Numbered from the stretch's first letter, positions 27,699-36,546 are shown. The stretch is DNA of 64,000 nucleotides from Mucilaginibacter segetis (GCF_016522075.1 NZ_JAEHFW010000002.1:248001-312000), one strand, 5' to 3'. Notes: a model not told the origin generated them from the sequence alone. Made by a program: numbers and translations.

Positions 27699-29249
27699 TT
27701 AAGCGTAATAACGCATTACACCATCGGCACAATTAACCCCGTCAATAGCGGCAGAGATAATGCCTCCGGCATACCCGGCACCTTCACCGCATGGAAATAA
27801 GCCGGCCACCTGCGGATGCTGAAAAGTTTCGCGGTCGCGGGGTATTTTTACGGGTGATGAAGTGCGCGACTCCACCCCTACTAATATAGCCTCGTTAGTA
27901 AAATACCCTTTCATTTTACGGCCAAACGCGGGCAGCGCTTTTTTAAGGCGGGCATGTATCCAATCGGGCAATACCTCTTTCATATCCGCGCTTTTACAAC
28001 CCGGCAGGTAAGAGTTTACAGGCAGATCGAAAGACACACGACCCTCGGCAAAATCAACCATCCGCTGTGCCGGGGCTACTAAATCACCGCCGCCTGCTTT
28101 AAAGGCCAATTGCTCGGCCTGCTGCTGAAAATTCAGCATCCGGAAAGGATCGTTTATATCCCCCTTAACATCCTCCATATTTATTTGCACTACCGTACCC
28201 GAATTGGCAAACGGGTTGTTCCGTTTAGAAGGGCTCCAGCCGTTCACTACTATCTCATCAGCAGCCGTTGCACATGGCGCAATAATTCCACCGGGGCACA
28301 TACAAAACGAAAATACGCCCCGGTTATCAACCTGCTCCACCAAATTATAATAAGATGGCGGCAGATATGGCCCGCGGTTTTCGCAATGGTATTGGGCGCG
28401 GTCAATTATTTCCTGCGGATGCTCTATCCTTACCCCTAATGCGAAGGGTTTAGCCTCAATCAAAATCTGTTGCTGGTGCAGCATCTCAAATACATCGCGT
28501 GCGGAGTGGCCCGTAGCCAGTATCACCGCATCAGCTAATAACTTTTCACCATTGCTTAATTGCACACCATTTATTTTACCGAAGCCAACCAGCAGTGCCG
28601 TTACTTTAATATCAAACAGCACCTCGCCGCCTGCATTTAAAATGCTTTCGCGCATGGCGGTGATGATCTGCGGGAGTTTGTTGGTACCAATATGCGGACG
28701 GGCATCTACCAAAATATCTTCGGTAGCGCCATGCGCCACAAAGGTTTTTAAAACGCCGTTAACATCCCCCCGCTTTGTAGATCGGGTGTATAATTTACCA
28801 TCCGAGTAGGTGCCTGCTCCGCCCTCGCCAAAGCAATAGTTTGATTCGGGATTTACCACCCCCTGTTTATTGATGTTAGCCAGATCACGCCGTCTCTGTT
28901 TAACATCTTTGCCTCTTTCGATTATAACGGGTTTAAGGCCATGCGCTATACATTGTAACGCGGCAAACAAGCCTGCCGGGCCGGCGCCTACAATGATCAC
29001 CGGCTTTGCATCCTTTACATTTTTGTAATGCTGCTCATAATTTTCGGAACTTGGTATTTCATCTATATAAGCGGCTATCTGCATTCGGTAAACCACCTTA
29101 CGGCCCCGCGCATCAATAGAACGCTTTAATATTTTTATACCACTGACGCGTTTTGCTGCGATGTTTAATGCCGACGATACAAGTGATAGTAATACCTGTT
29201 CATCGTGCTGCTGCCCGGGATGGCAAACAATCTCAATTTCTTTTATCAT
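27699..29249 (-). CDS. FAD-dependent dehydrogenase (COG2509-like, flavoprotein oxidoreductase)
   Basis: 516 residues from the ATG at 29249 (MIKEIEIVCHPG). A frame extension to 29345 adds a hydrophobic, Cys-containing tail not typical of the family, so I reject it. An N-terminal alpha/beta extension (1-75) precedes the Rossmann motif VIIVGAGPAGLFAAL at about 85-99. IERGKDVKQRRRD and NYCFGEGGAGTYSDGKLYTR are hallmarks of this uncharacterised dehydrogenase family. ADAVILATGHSARDVFEML and GAGYAGGIISAAIDG complete the FAD site. The substrate is unknown. The same family is widespread in Bacteroidota and Firmicutes. Confidence 0.88.
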   Translation of the reverse strand: MIKEIEIVCHPGQQHDEQVLLSLVSSALNIAAKRVSGIKILKRSIDARGRKVVYRMQIAAYIDEIPSSENYEQHYKNVKDAKPVIIVGAGPAGLFAALQCIAHGLKPVIIERGKDVKQRRRDLANINKQGVVNPESNYCFGEGGAGTYSDGKLYTRSTKRGDVNGVLKTFVAHGATEDILVDARPHIGTNKLPQIITAMRESILNAGGEVLFDIKVTALLVGFGKINGVQLSNGEKLLADAVILATGHSARDVFEMLHQQQILIEAKPFALGVRIEHPQEIIDRAQYHCENRGPYLPPSYYNLVEQVDNRGVFSFCMCPGGIIAPCATAADEIVVNGWSPSKRNNPFANSGTVVQINMEDVKGDINDPFRMLNFQQQAEQLAFKAGGGDLVAPAQRMVDFAEGRVSFDLPVNSYLPGCKSADMKEVLPDWIHARLKKALPAFGRKMKGYFTNEAILVGVESRTSSPVKIPRDRETFQHPQVAGLFPCGEGAGYAGGIISAAIDGVNCADGVMRYYA

Positions 29250-29437
29250 GGGAATACGCCGGGTTTTTATCCCGGATATACAAAGATACACTGTTTGGCT
29301 AAACAACCGTACGCTATGGCACATTAACTGTTCGATAGCGAACAACTGTCATTTTATTTGAAATTTAATTTATTGATTATTAGATACTTAATTATTTGGT
29401 TGCATTTTGGCATACGTACATGCAAAAGAATATCACA

Positions 29438-30004
29438 ATGACAACAAATAATGATAACCGCTTAAATATGCTATGGGAAGGCTGCCTGCGTAATGACAGG
29501 AAACAACAAGAGATGCTGTATAAGCTATTGGCGCCAAAAATGCTTGCGGTTTGCATGCGCTATGCTAAGGATAAAGATGAGGCACAGGATATATTACAGG
29601 AAGGGTTTATAAAAATGTTTAAGAACATGCATAACTATCGTGGAGACGGAAGTTTAGAAGGCTGGATACGCCGCATAATGGTGCATGCCGCTATATCCCG
29701 CTACCGCAAAGCCAAGAACACAGTTTTAGTAGAAGACTTTGCCGATAGTAATATTAACGGCGGAACCAGCTATAATGCCAACAGCCTTGAAGTTAAGGAG
29801 CTGATGAAGTTGATACGTCAATTACCTGATACTTACCGCTCAGTATTTAATATGTATGCTATTGAGGGTTACTCACACCAGGAGATCGGTAATAGTTTGG
29901 GTATGTCCGAATTATTATCACGCACTACTTTGCACCGCGCGCGTACTATTCTCAAAAACAAAATATCGTCACTTACATCTATCAATACCCGCTGTTATGC
30001 ATAA
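29438..30004 (+). CDS. ECF-type sigma factor
   Basis: 188 residues from the ATG at 29438; the alternative ATG at 29420 and a TTG at 29396 are possible. Region 2 is seen in RYAKDKDEAQDILQEGFIKMF, typical of the Bacteroidota RpoE-like group. Region 4 is at LPDTYRSVFNMYAIEGYSHQ and continues with EIGNSLGMSELLSRTTLHRAR. The turn in similar factors normally reads GxSExTSRxxLHRAR, so the ELLSRTT here is unusual and may alter promoter choice. It has no adjacent FecR, anti-sigma or TonB receptor gene. It is convergent with the GH92 gene, with a hairpin between. Confidence 0.85.
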   Translation: MTTNNDNRLNMLWEGCLRNDRKQQEMLYKLLAPKMLAVCMRYAKDKDEAQDILQEGFIKMFKNMHNYRGDGSLEGWIRRIMVHAAISRYRKAKNTVLVEDFADSNINGGTSYNANSLEVKELMKLIRQLPDTYRSVFNMYAIEGYSHQEIGNSLGMSELLSRTTLHRARTILKNKISSLTSINTRCYA

Positions 30005-30006
30005 AA

Positions 30007-30036
30007 AAACCGGCACCTTATAAGAGATGCCGGTTT
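30007..30036 (-). terminator. Hairpin terminator after the GH92 gene (convergent with the sigma factor)
   Basis: Arms AAACCGGCA (30007-30015) and TGCCGGTTT (30028-30036) form a 9-bp perfect stem with a 12-base loop. On the - strand the stem runs into seven or more T (plus-strand A-run 30003-30009), making it a good terminator for the GH92 gene; on the + strand the T-run is short. Confidence 0.75.
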
Positions 30037-30057
30037 GCATATATTAATTATGCTTTT

Positions 30058-32349
30058 CTATTTGTGTTTGCTGCCCATATAAAATACCAGGTCGCCGCCA
30101 TTCATGATCTCATCATGAGTGATAGATAATCCCTTTAAAGGCTTTCCGTTAAGTGTCATCTTCTGGATATAAACATTCTTCTCGGCCTGATTTTTTACAG
30201 TAATGTTAAATGTTTTTCCGTTACCTACCCGTATAACCGCGCTGTTAATAGCCGGGCTGCCAATAGCATAATTTGGCGAGGCCGGTGCAACCGGATAAAA
30301 GCCAAGCGTACTAAAAATATACCAGGCGCTCATTTGGCCGGTATCATCATTACCACCCAAACCATCAGGAGTCGGCTTGTACATGCGGTTAAGTATCATC
30401 CGGATGCGTTCCTGTGTTTTCCAGGGCTTGTCGGTCCAGTTGTACAGGTAAGCTACGTGGTGTGATGGCTCATTTCCATGCACATAGTTGCCGATGATAC
30501 CATCGCGGGTAATATCCTCCGTTTCGGCAAAGTATTTATCGGGCAGGTTCATGGTAAATAAAGAGTCGAGGTAGCCTACAAATCGTTTATTACCGCCCAT
30601 CAATTTAATTAAACCTTCGGGATCCTGTGGTGCAAAAAGCGTATAATTCCAGGCGTTGCCCTCAATAAATCCTTCGTTAATAGTACTTAACGGGTCAAAT
30701 TTTTTGCGGAAGGTACCATCTGCCTTGCGCGGACGCATGAAGCCCGAAGCCGGATCGTAAACGTTCTTATAATTTTGCGAGCGTTTAATAAATTCGTCAT
30801 AAATATCCATCCGGTTCAGCTTTTTAGCCATTTGGGCAATGGCCCAGTCGTCGTAAGCATATTCCAACGTGCTTGATACGGATATTCCGGTTTTCTCGTC
30901 AGGAATATAGCCATTATTCATATACTCACCTATGCCTTCGTAACTGCGGTGGCGGGCGGTAGTAACGGCCGCGTCAAGCGCCTTATTGGCATCAAACGGC
31001 GCGTTACCCTTTACAATGGCATCGGCTAAAACCGAAACACTGTGGTAACCGCTCATGCACCAGTTCTCGTTAGCGGAGTTGCTCCAAACCGGCAGCATGT
31101 GCTCCGGACTTTGATCAAAATGCTTTAACATGGATTGTATCATGTCGACATTTCTGTCAGGCTCAATAATATTGAACAAGGGGTGCAGTGCACGGTAAGT
31201 GTCCCAAAGTGAGAAAGTGGTGTAATTTGTAAATCCGTCTGCCTTGTGTACATTCTGGTCAAGGCCTTTGTACTGTCCGTCAACATCCATGTAAATGGTT
31301 GGGTTGATCATGGTATGATACATGGCAGTATAAAAGTCCTGTTTCTTTTCGGTACTGCCGGTAACCGTAATTTTCTCCAGTTCCTTTTCCCATTGCTGTT
31401 GCCCGGCGCTTTTTACCGCATCAAAATCCCAGCCCGGTACTTCGGCCTGCATGTTGGCTAAAGCACCATCCATACTCACTGGCGAAAGGGCAAATTTTAT
31501 CTTGATCTTTTCTCCTTCATCGGTTTTAAAATCAAAATAAGCGCGTATTTGCTTGCCAGCTATTTCCGGGAAGTTTTTGCTTTGGTTGAATTTTCCCCAA
31601 AAGCCGCCATAAACCTCACGCTTGTCGTACTTTTTAAATCCATACTGGTTGAATTTTTTATTGAACGCCATAGCAAAATACAAGGTACGGGTGCGTGCCC
31701 ATCCGTTTGTTTGGCGGTAACCTACCAGGGTGCTGTCGTTCAATATTTTAACATAGGTCCATACGTTTTTGTCAGGATAGTTGTAAATACCTGCCATAAG
31801 ATCAAGAATGATATGCGCCTGGTCGGACTTAGGGAACGTATACTGATGGAAACCTACACGAGTGCTGGTGGTCATTTCGGCAATAATATTGCTGGCATCC
31901 AGTTTTACTTTATAATAATTGGCCTCGCTTACTTCGTTAGCATGCGAAAATGCCGAGCGGTATCCACTGCCCGGCTTATCGGCCACGCCGGGATTAAGCT
32001 TTAAAGGGCCAACCGTTGGCATAATTAAAAAATCGCCCAGGTCGGAGTGGCCGGTACCACTAAAGTGCGTGTGGCTAAAACCTACAATAGTTTTGTCATC
32101 ATACTGGTAGCCTGCGCAGTATTTATACACATCAGGGTTGTAATGCCCGTTAAGTTCGTAACTTGCGGTATCCGTTTCGGGGCTTAATTGCACCATACCA
32201 AACGGAACGGTTGCGCCCGGATAGGTATGCCCCATGCGCTGGGTACCTATAATGGGTTTAACATATTGAACCAGATTTTCGTGCGGGGTAGTTTGTGCAG
32301 CGGCCTGTAAGCCGGTAAAAATTAAAACAGCAGCAAATACTTTCTTCAT
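30058..32349 (-). CDS. GH92 alpha-mannosidase family enzyme, exported
   Basis: 763 residues. A signal peptide is seen (MKKVFAAVLIFTGLQAAAQ). GH92 enzymes are Ca2+-dependent exo-alpha-mannosidases, mostly alpha-1,2. Diagnostic parts are VKPIIGTQRMGHTYPGATVP near residue 30, GFSHTHFSGTGHSDLGDF near 109-126, MYHTMINPTIYMDVDGQYKG and SLWDTYRALHPL in the catalytic (alpha/alpha)6 domain, and GNDDTGQMSAWYIFSTLGFY with the Asp pair in the C-terminal part. Length and motif order are normal. It is a lone gene and was probably acquired or kept for use of host, fungal or plant mannans. A TAnnTTTG promoter lies about 47 bases upstream. Confidence 0.95.
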   Translation of the reverse strand: MKKVFAAVLIFTGLQAAAQTTPHENLVQYVKPIIGTQRMGHTYPGATVPFGMVQLSPETDTASYELNGHYNPDVYKYCAGYQYDDKTIVGFSHTHFSGTGHSDLGDFLIMPTVGPLKLNPGVADKPGSGYRSAFSHANEVSEANYYKVKLDASNIIAEMTTSTRVGFHQYTFPKSDQAHIILDLMAGIYNYPDKNVWTYVKILNDSTLVGYRQTNGWARTRTLYFAMAFNKKFNQYGFKKYDKREVYGGFWGKFNQSKNFPEIAGKQIRAYFDFKTDEGEKIKIKFALSPVSMDGALANMQAEVPGWDFDAVKSAGQQQWEKELEKITVTGSTEKKQDFYTAMYHTMINPTIYMDVDGQYKGLDQNVHKADGFTNYTTFSLWDTYRALHPLFNIIEPDRNVDMIQSMLKHFDQSPEHMLPVWSNSANENWCMSGYHSVSVLADAIVKGNAPFDANKALDAAVTTARHRSYEGIGEYMNNGYIPDEKTGISVSSTLEYAYDDWAIAQMAKKLNRMDIYDEFIKRSQNYKNVYDPASGFMRPRKADGTFRKKFDPLSTINEGFIEGNAWNYTLFAPQDPEGLIKLMGGNKRFVGYLDSLFTMNLPDKYFAETEDITRDGIIGNYVHGNEPSHHVAYLYNWTDKPWKTQERIRMILNRMYKPTPDGLGGNDDTGQMSAWYIFSTLGFYPVAPASPNYAIGSPAINSAVIRVGNGKTFNITVKNQAEKNVYIQKMTLNGKPLKGLSITHDEIMNGGDLVFYMGSKHK

Positions 32350-32395
32350 TATTCAGAGGAGATAGTTTGTACGATCAGTAATTAATTAACGAAAG

Positions 32396-32403
32396 CAAAT
32401 ATA
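32396..32403 (-). promoter_or_regulatory. -7 promoter element for the GH92 gene
   Basis: On the - strand TATATTTG is a perfect match to TAnnTTTG. It is 47 bases upstream of the GH92 start. A -33 TTG is not evident. Confidence 0.5.
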
Positions 32404-32542
32404 AAATCATATATTGGTTAACCCTACTTAATTACAATTTAATGCTTTTTTATTGCCATTATGGCGTAATTGTTACGTTTTGTAACATCGGTATGGGTTT
32501 TGCAATCTAATTAGTAAATTCACATTAGCAATAATTAACAAC

Positions 32543-33121
32543 ATGAAAAAACTATTAACAGCGATATTAATAATAGCAAGTGCTATGTCATTAAGCTCAT
32601 GCAGCTACAACGGTATGGTAAAGGCTGATGAAAATGTAAAAGGCAAATGGGGGCAGGTAGAAACCCAATATCAACGCAGAAGCGATCTGATACCTAATTT
32701 GGTTGCTACCGTAAAAGGAGAGGCGAACTTTGAAAAAAGTACACTTACTGAAGTAACCGAGGCCCGTGCCAAGGCTACCTCTATACAGGTTGACCCTACT
32801 AAACTTACGCCTGAAAGCATACAAAAATACCAGGCTGCACAAGGGCAGTTAAGCACTGCTTTGGGCAGATTGCTGGTAGCATCAGAAAATTATCCCAACC
32901 TTAAGGCAAACGAAGCTTTCAGGGGTTTACAGGTACAATTGGAAGGTACAGAGAACCGCATATCGGTAGCGCGTCGCGACTTTAACGAGGCTGTACAGGC
33001 TTATAACAGCAAAATACGCTCCTTCCCGGCAAACCTTACCGCTAAAATGTTCGGCTTTAAAGAAAAGGGATATTTTGCCGCTGAAGCAGGTGCAGATAAA
33101 GCACCTAAAGTGGAATTTTAA
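32543..33121 (+). CDS. LemA-family lipoprotein
   Basis: 192 residues. The signal peptide ends LSSC with Cys20, a lipobox, so the protein is lipid-anchored in the envelope. The LemA core follows: VKGKWGQVETQYQRRSDLIPNLVATVKG at about 35-62, DPTKLTPESIQKYQAAQGQLSTALGRLLV and the later QLEGTENRISVARRDFNEAVQAYN with the conserved helix and the NxxRxxxP-like end. LemA proteins have a coiled helical bundle and unknown molecular function, but are often next to TPM-domain proteins as here. It is the first of a three-gene group. Confidence 0.93.
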   Translation: MKKLLTAILIIASAMSLSSCSYNGMVKADENVKGKWGQVETQYQRRSDLIPNLVATVKGEANFEKSTLTEVTEARAKATSIQVDPTKLTPESIQKYQAAQGQLSTALGRLLVASENYPNLKANEAFRGLQVQLEGTENRISVARRDFNEAVQAYNSKIRSFPANLTAKMFGFKEKGYFAAEAGADKAPKVEF

Positions 33122-33210
33122 TAAGAATTTACGAATGGGATAAAAGCCGTGCCGGATCTACCTGCGCGGCAACCCATTTTTAATATTATTACCAAATAAT
33201 TAACCTTAAC

Positions 33211-33645
33211 ATGGCAGTATTTACCGACGAAGAACAACAAATTATACAGCAGGCTGTAATGGATGCCGAAAAAAACACATCGGGCGAAATACGGGTTTGC
33301 GTAGAAAAAACTTGTAACGAAGAGGTGCTTGACCGCGCCGCTAAATACTTTACACGCCTGGATATGCATAAAACTAAGCTGCGCAATGGCGTGCTTATTT
33401 ATGTAGCCACTGTTGACCGTAAATTCGCCATTATTGGGGATGGCGGTATTAACAAAGTGGTTCCGGATAATTTTTGGGACGAAGCAAAAAACGATATGCT
33501 GAACCAATTTAAATATGGCAACCTGGTAGAGGGCATTGTGGAGGGCATAACAAAAGCAGGTACACAATTGAAAGCCTTTTTCCCTTACCAGGAAGATGAT
33601 GAAAATGAACTGCCAAATGATATTGCCTTTATGGATGGCAAATAA
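33211..33645 (+). CDS. TPM-domain protein (TLP18.3/Psb32/MOLO-1 type), short form
   Basis: 144 residues, essentially a single TPM domain: EQQIIQQAVMDAEKNTSGEIRVCVE at about 9-33, LRNGVLIYVATVDRKFAIIGDGGINKVVPDNFWD in the middle, and VEGIVEGITKAGTQLKAFFP. There is no signal peptide, so it may be cytoplasmic or membrane-associated. TPM domains bind calcium or act as acid-phosphatase-like proteins in plant homologues; in bacteria the activity is not settled. It sits between a LemA lipoprotein and a second TPM protein, 9 bases before the latter, so a shared envelope-related task is inferred. Confidence 0.9.
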   Translation: MAVFTDEEQQIIQQAVMDAEKNTSGEIRVCVEKTCNEEVLDRAAKYFTRLDMHKTKLRNGVLIYVATVDRKFAIIGDGGINKVVPDNFWDEAKNDMLNQFKYGNLVEGIVEGITKAGTQLKAFFPYQEDDENELPNDIAFMDGK

Positions 33646-33654
33646 ACTATAAAG

Positions 33655-34467
33655 ATGTTTAAAAAACTATTAGTATGCCTGGGCCTTATGCTCAGCATCG
33701 TAACCTTAACCTTTTCGCAGGACTTTCCTGAAAGACCCAACACACTTGTTGCTGATTTTACCAATACGCTTTCGCAAGGTGATAAACAACAACTGGAAAA
33801 CAAACTGGTAGCCTTTGATGATTCCACCTCTACACAAATAGCTGTGGTTATTATCCGTTCGCTTGGCGATTACGATATTAATGATTACGGCACACAGCTT
33901 GGGCGTAAATGGGGTATTGGCCAAAAGGACAAGAACAACGGTATTTTGATACTGGTAGCGATGGACGATCGCAAGATGTCTATACAAACGGGTTATGGTG
34001 CCGAGGGAGCTTTGCCTGATGTGGTTACGCAGCAGATCATCCAGAATGATATGCGCCCTAATTTTAAGAACGGCGATTATTATGCCGGCCTTGACGCTGC
34101 CACAACGGACATTATAAAATACATGAAAGGCGAATATAAGGCGCCTAAAAAGAATAAAAAGCTTAACAAAAAAGATGGGGGTGCTGCAGGTATCATCATT
34201 ATTATTATAGTAGTTGTACTTATTCTTATTTTCCGAAATGGCGGTGGTGGAGGTGGCGGCAGACGCATTATTGGCCGACGCGGCGGCGCAAGTCCGTTCT
34301 GGTGGTTTTTAGCAGGCAATATGCTTGGTAACAGCGGTCGGGGTAACGGCGGTTGGGGCGGTTTCTCCGGAGGTGGCGGAAGCGGCGGCTTTGGCGGCGG
34401 CGGTGGTGGTTTCGGCGGCTTTGGCGGCGGTAGCTTTGGCGGTGGCGGCTCAAGCGGTAGCTGGTAG
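33655..34467 (+). CDS. TPM-domain membrane protein with glycine-rich tail (YgcG-like)
   Basis: 270 residues. The signal peptide is MFKKLLVCLGLMLSIVTLTFSQ. The TPM domain lies at about 25-155, with VADFTNTLSQGDKQQLENKL, IAVVIIRSLGDYDINDYGTQLGRKWGIGQKDKNNGILI and the YGAEGALPD motif. A membrane segment follows (GIIIIIIVVVLILIF at about 180-195). The last 60 residues are extremely Gly-rich with Gly-Phe and Gly-Ser repeats ending GGSSGSW, giving high-G tandem DNA at 34235-34465. This architecture (signal, TPM, one TM, Gly-rich tail) is shared with YgcG proteins. The Gly tail also creates false frames in other reading frames. Confidence 0.92.
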   Translation: MFKKLLVCLGLMLSIVTLTFSQDFPERPNTLVADFTNTLSQGDKQQLENKLVAFDDSTSTQIAVVIIRSLGDYDINDYGTQLGRKWGIGQKDKNNGILILVAMDDRKMSIQTGYGAEGALPDVVTQQIIQNDMRPNFKNGDYYAGLDAATTDIIKYMKGEYKAPKKNKKLNKKDGGAAGIIIIIIVVVLILIFRNGGGGGGGRRIIGRRGGASPFWWFLAGNMLGNSGRGNGGWGGFSGGGGSGGFGGGGGGFGGFGGGSFGGGGSSGSW

Positions 34468-34539
34468 TTACCAAAAAGCTAAAGAAATAGAAGTGTGTTG
34501 CTATAAAACAACCCTATACTGCATTTTCATTAATACATA

Positions 34540-35091
34540 ATGACTGAACTTACCTGGAAGATACGTTCTTCCACTTATATACATAAAGGACCGTGGGCTA
34601 CGCTACGCAGCGATAAGTGTGAAATGCCTGATGGGCGCATTGTTGAAGATTATTACGTGCTGGAATATCCTAACTGGGTAAACGCGGTAGCTTTAACTAA
34701 TGAAAATAAAATTCTGATGGTGCGCCAGTATCGCCACGCGGCTGGTATTGTATCATTAGAGATACCAGGCGGCGTTATTGAAGATGGCGAAGAACCGGCT
34801 ACAGCCTTACGGCGCGAACTGCTGGAAGAAACAGGATACGAATTTGGAGACCTTGAATTGTTAAGTACCGTTTACGCTAACCCATCCACAGCTAATAATA
34901 AAACTTTTTGCTATTTGGCCAAAGGGGGTAAAAAAGTGCAGGAACAAATGCTGGATGAACACGAACACCTTATTGTAGAGGAATATACCATTGCTGAGGT
35001 GAAGCAATTATTAGCCGATAATAAAATAGCCCAGGCATTGCATTGCACCGGTTTGTTTTACGCGCTGATGAAATTAGGCGAGCTACACTAA
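34540..35091 (+). CDS. NUDIX hydrolase (ADP-ribose pyrophosphatase-like)
   Basis: 183 residues. The Nudix box is complete at residues 78-100: Gly78, Glu84, Arg92-Glu93-Leu94, Glu96-Glu97 and Gly99. The Pro-Gly-Gly just before it, an N-terminal beta strand cap (SSTYIHKGPWATLRSD) and VRQYRHA match ADP-ribose pyrophosphatases. The reaction is cleavage of ADP-ribose or a related nucleoside diphosphate derivative to AMP and a sugar phosphate, in the cytoplasm. Exact substrate cannot be assigned. It follows the TPM gene by 72 bases and is convergent with the thioredoxin gene. Confidence 0.9.
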   Translation: MTELTWKIRSSTYIHKGPWATLRSDKCEMPDGRIVEDYYVLEYPNWVNAVALTNENKILMVRQYRHAAGIVSLEIPGGVIEDGEEPATALRRELLEETGYEFGDLELLSTVYANPSTANNKTFCYLAKGGKKVQEQMLDEHEHLIVEEYTIAEVKQLLADNKIAQALHCTGLFYALMKLGELH

Positions 35092-35101
35092 CGTTATAAT
35101 A

Positions 35102-36379
35102 TTACCACGTTTCTTCGCCTTTGCTCATTTTCTCTTTTATTTCGGGGAATCTGCCGGCTTTATTGCCAAGCCGTTTAATGGCATCGTCTGTTATGGCCAA
35201 AGCTTCTTCTTTTTTACCCAACTTATATAGCAAATTAACGTAGGTAACTAAATACCAGTCCTTTTTTTCGGGCACGCCCACTTCCATGGTTTTTTTTGAC
35301 CAGTTTAATGCCTGTTTCAGGCAGTTTTTATCATCCGTAAAAAGGAATATATCATTCGCATAACTGTTTATCTGGTCGGTGTGTTCAACATCGCCATATC
35401 GGCCCACAAAATCAGTAATCTGCGCGGTATACTTTTGCCAGTCTTTAGCATCGCGGTAATATTTTAGTTTGGATATAGCCAGAATCTCATCGGCCATATC
35501 CGGATATTGCGCATCAAGTTTTGCCTTAACATCATTCCAGTTTACATTTTTATTAAGGTCGCCGGTATAATAATACATCCCTCCTTTATTAACTTTAGCT
35601 CCATTTACACGTACCACAGGAAGCACCACCTCATCAAATGCAATATTTGCAATCAGTGCCCGACTACTGCCAAGCCCGTTCACTGCGTCAAATTCCTTGC
35701 TATGCTCCCGTACGACTTTAAAGCCCGGATCAGTTGACTTTGCTGTTGCCCTTGCTATAAACCTAAGATTATCTTTTGTCAACAGATCTTTTTGTGTTGC
35801 CAGGTAAACATTAATCACTTCAAGTACCTGGCTATTCCACATGCCCAGCGCGTTTATAAACGCTTTTAAAAACTCAGGCGAACGGTTACCATCCACATAT
35901 TGCTTTTTAAGGGCTGCCAATTGTGTTTTAGGATCCAAAGCGGCCTTTGCTTCGTTTAAAAATGTATTGGCATCAGACCCACCGATAACTGTGTGCACCA
36001 TAGAACCATCCGGAGTAAAGAAAAGATAAGTCGGATAGCCTTCTACCTTATATTCCTTCCCTATCTTCTTCACTTCTGCACGCCACCGTTTAGTATCGGC
36101 ATCATCGTTCTTTGTTTCATCAAATTGCAGAGCTACGCTTATAAATTTATCATTAAAAAAATTTGCCACTTCGGGTTGCGGAAAAACATCATTGGCCATA
36201 TCCTTACAGGGCACACACCAGGTAGTATAGCAATCAATAAAAATGTATTTGTTCTCCTGTTTAGCTTTTTGCTTTACCTGCGCCCAGGTTAAGTTATTTT
36301 GGAACTTAATTCCTTTATCCTGAGCGCCTGCTGTAAATAAAGTAAAACAGGTAAGTGTTATGGCAATGATAAATTTCAT
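35102..36379 (-). CDS. Exported thioredoxin-family protein with long C-terminal region
   Basis: 425 residues. The signal peptide is MKFIIAITLTCFTLFTAGAQ. The thioredoxin domain spans about 28-155: IFIDCYTTWCVPCKDM with the redox pair Cys55-Val-Pro-Cys58, and the cis-Pro segment KVEGYPTYLFFTPDGSMV. A single thioredoxin domain of this type is common in Bacteroidota periplasmic reductases. The remaining 270 residues look helical and include TPR-like or Sel1-like end repeats (DWYLVTYVNLLYKLGKKEEALAITDDAIKRL). It appears monocistronic. A periplasmic disulfide or reductase role is inferred; the function of the tail is unknown. Confidence 0.85.
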   Translation of the reverse strand: MKFIIAITLTCFTLFTAGAQDKGIKFQNNLTWAQVKQKAKQENKYIFIDCYTTWCVPCKDMANDVFPQPEVANFFNDKFISVALQFDETKNDDADTKRWRAEVKKIGKEYKVEGYPTYLFFTPDGSMVHTVIGGSDANTFLNEAKAALDPKTQLAALKKQYVDGNRSPEFLKAFINALGMWNSQVLEVINVYLATQKDLLTKDNLRFIARATAKSTDPGFKVVREHSKEFDAVNGLGSSRALIANIAFDEVVLPVVRVNGAKVNKGGMYYYTGDLNKNVNWNDVKAKLDAQYPDMADEILAISKLKYYRDAKDWQKYTAQITDFVGRYGDVEHTDQINSYANDIFLFTDDKNCLKQALNWSKKTMEVGVPEKKDWYLVTYVNLLYKLGKKEEALAITDDAIKRLGNKAGRFPEIKEKMSKGEETW

Positions 36380-36488
36380 CGTGTATCAGACTTGTTATTG
36401 CACAAGCAATTTAATTAAGATGATTTAAATAACAAATTAAATTTGTTAAAAAATAACTTATACAGAATAATAAACCGTATCGAATAAA

Positions 36489-36530
36489 ATTACAAGAGCC
36501 ACAAAGAATAATATTTGTGGCTCTTGTAAT
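36489..36530 (-). terminator. Strong hairpin after the biotin-carrier gene
   Basis: Arms 36489-36505 and 36514-36530 are a perfect 17-bp stem (ATTACAAGAGCCACAAA on the left) with loop GAATAATA. It lies 17 bases past the stop codon of the biotin-carrier gene on the - strand. There is no long T-run, so it may work more as an mRNA 3'-end stabiliser or factor-independent terminator of moderate strength. Confidence 0.7.
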
Positions 36531-36546
36531 TAGGTGCTTTATAGGT

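Noticed and set aside
29250..29345. Extension of the FAD dehydrogenase with a 32-residue leader
   Set aside because: The family begins at MIKEIEIVCHPG; the extension lacks similarity and does not form a good signal peptide.
31549..32004. Long + strand frame opposite the GH92 gene
   Set aside because: It is a shadow of strong coding on the other strand; no domain or start context.
34235..34540. Ala-rich, Arg-rich and Gly-rich frames on both strands over the TPM gene tail
   Set aside because: They arise from the GGC-rich codons of the Gly-rich tail; the frame with signal peptide and TPM domain is clearly the real one.
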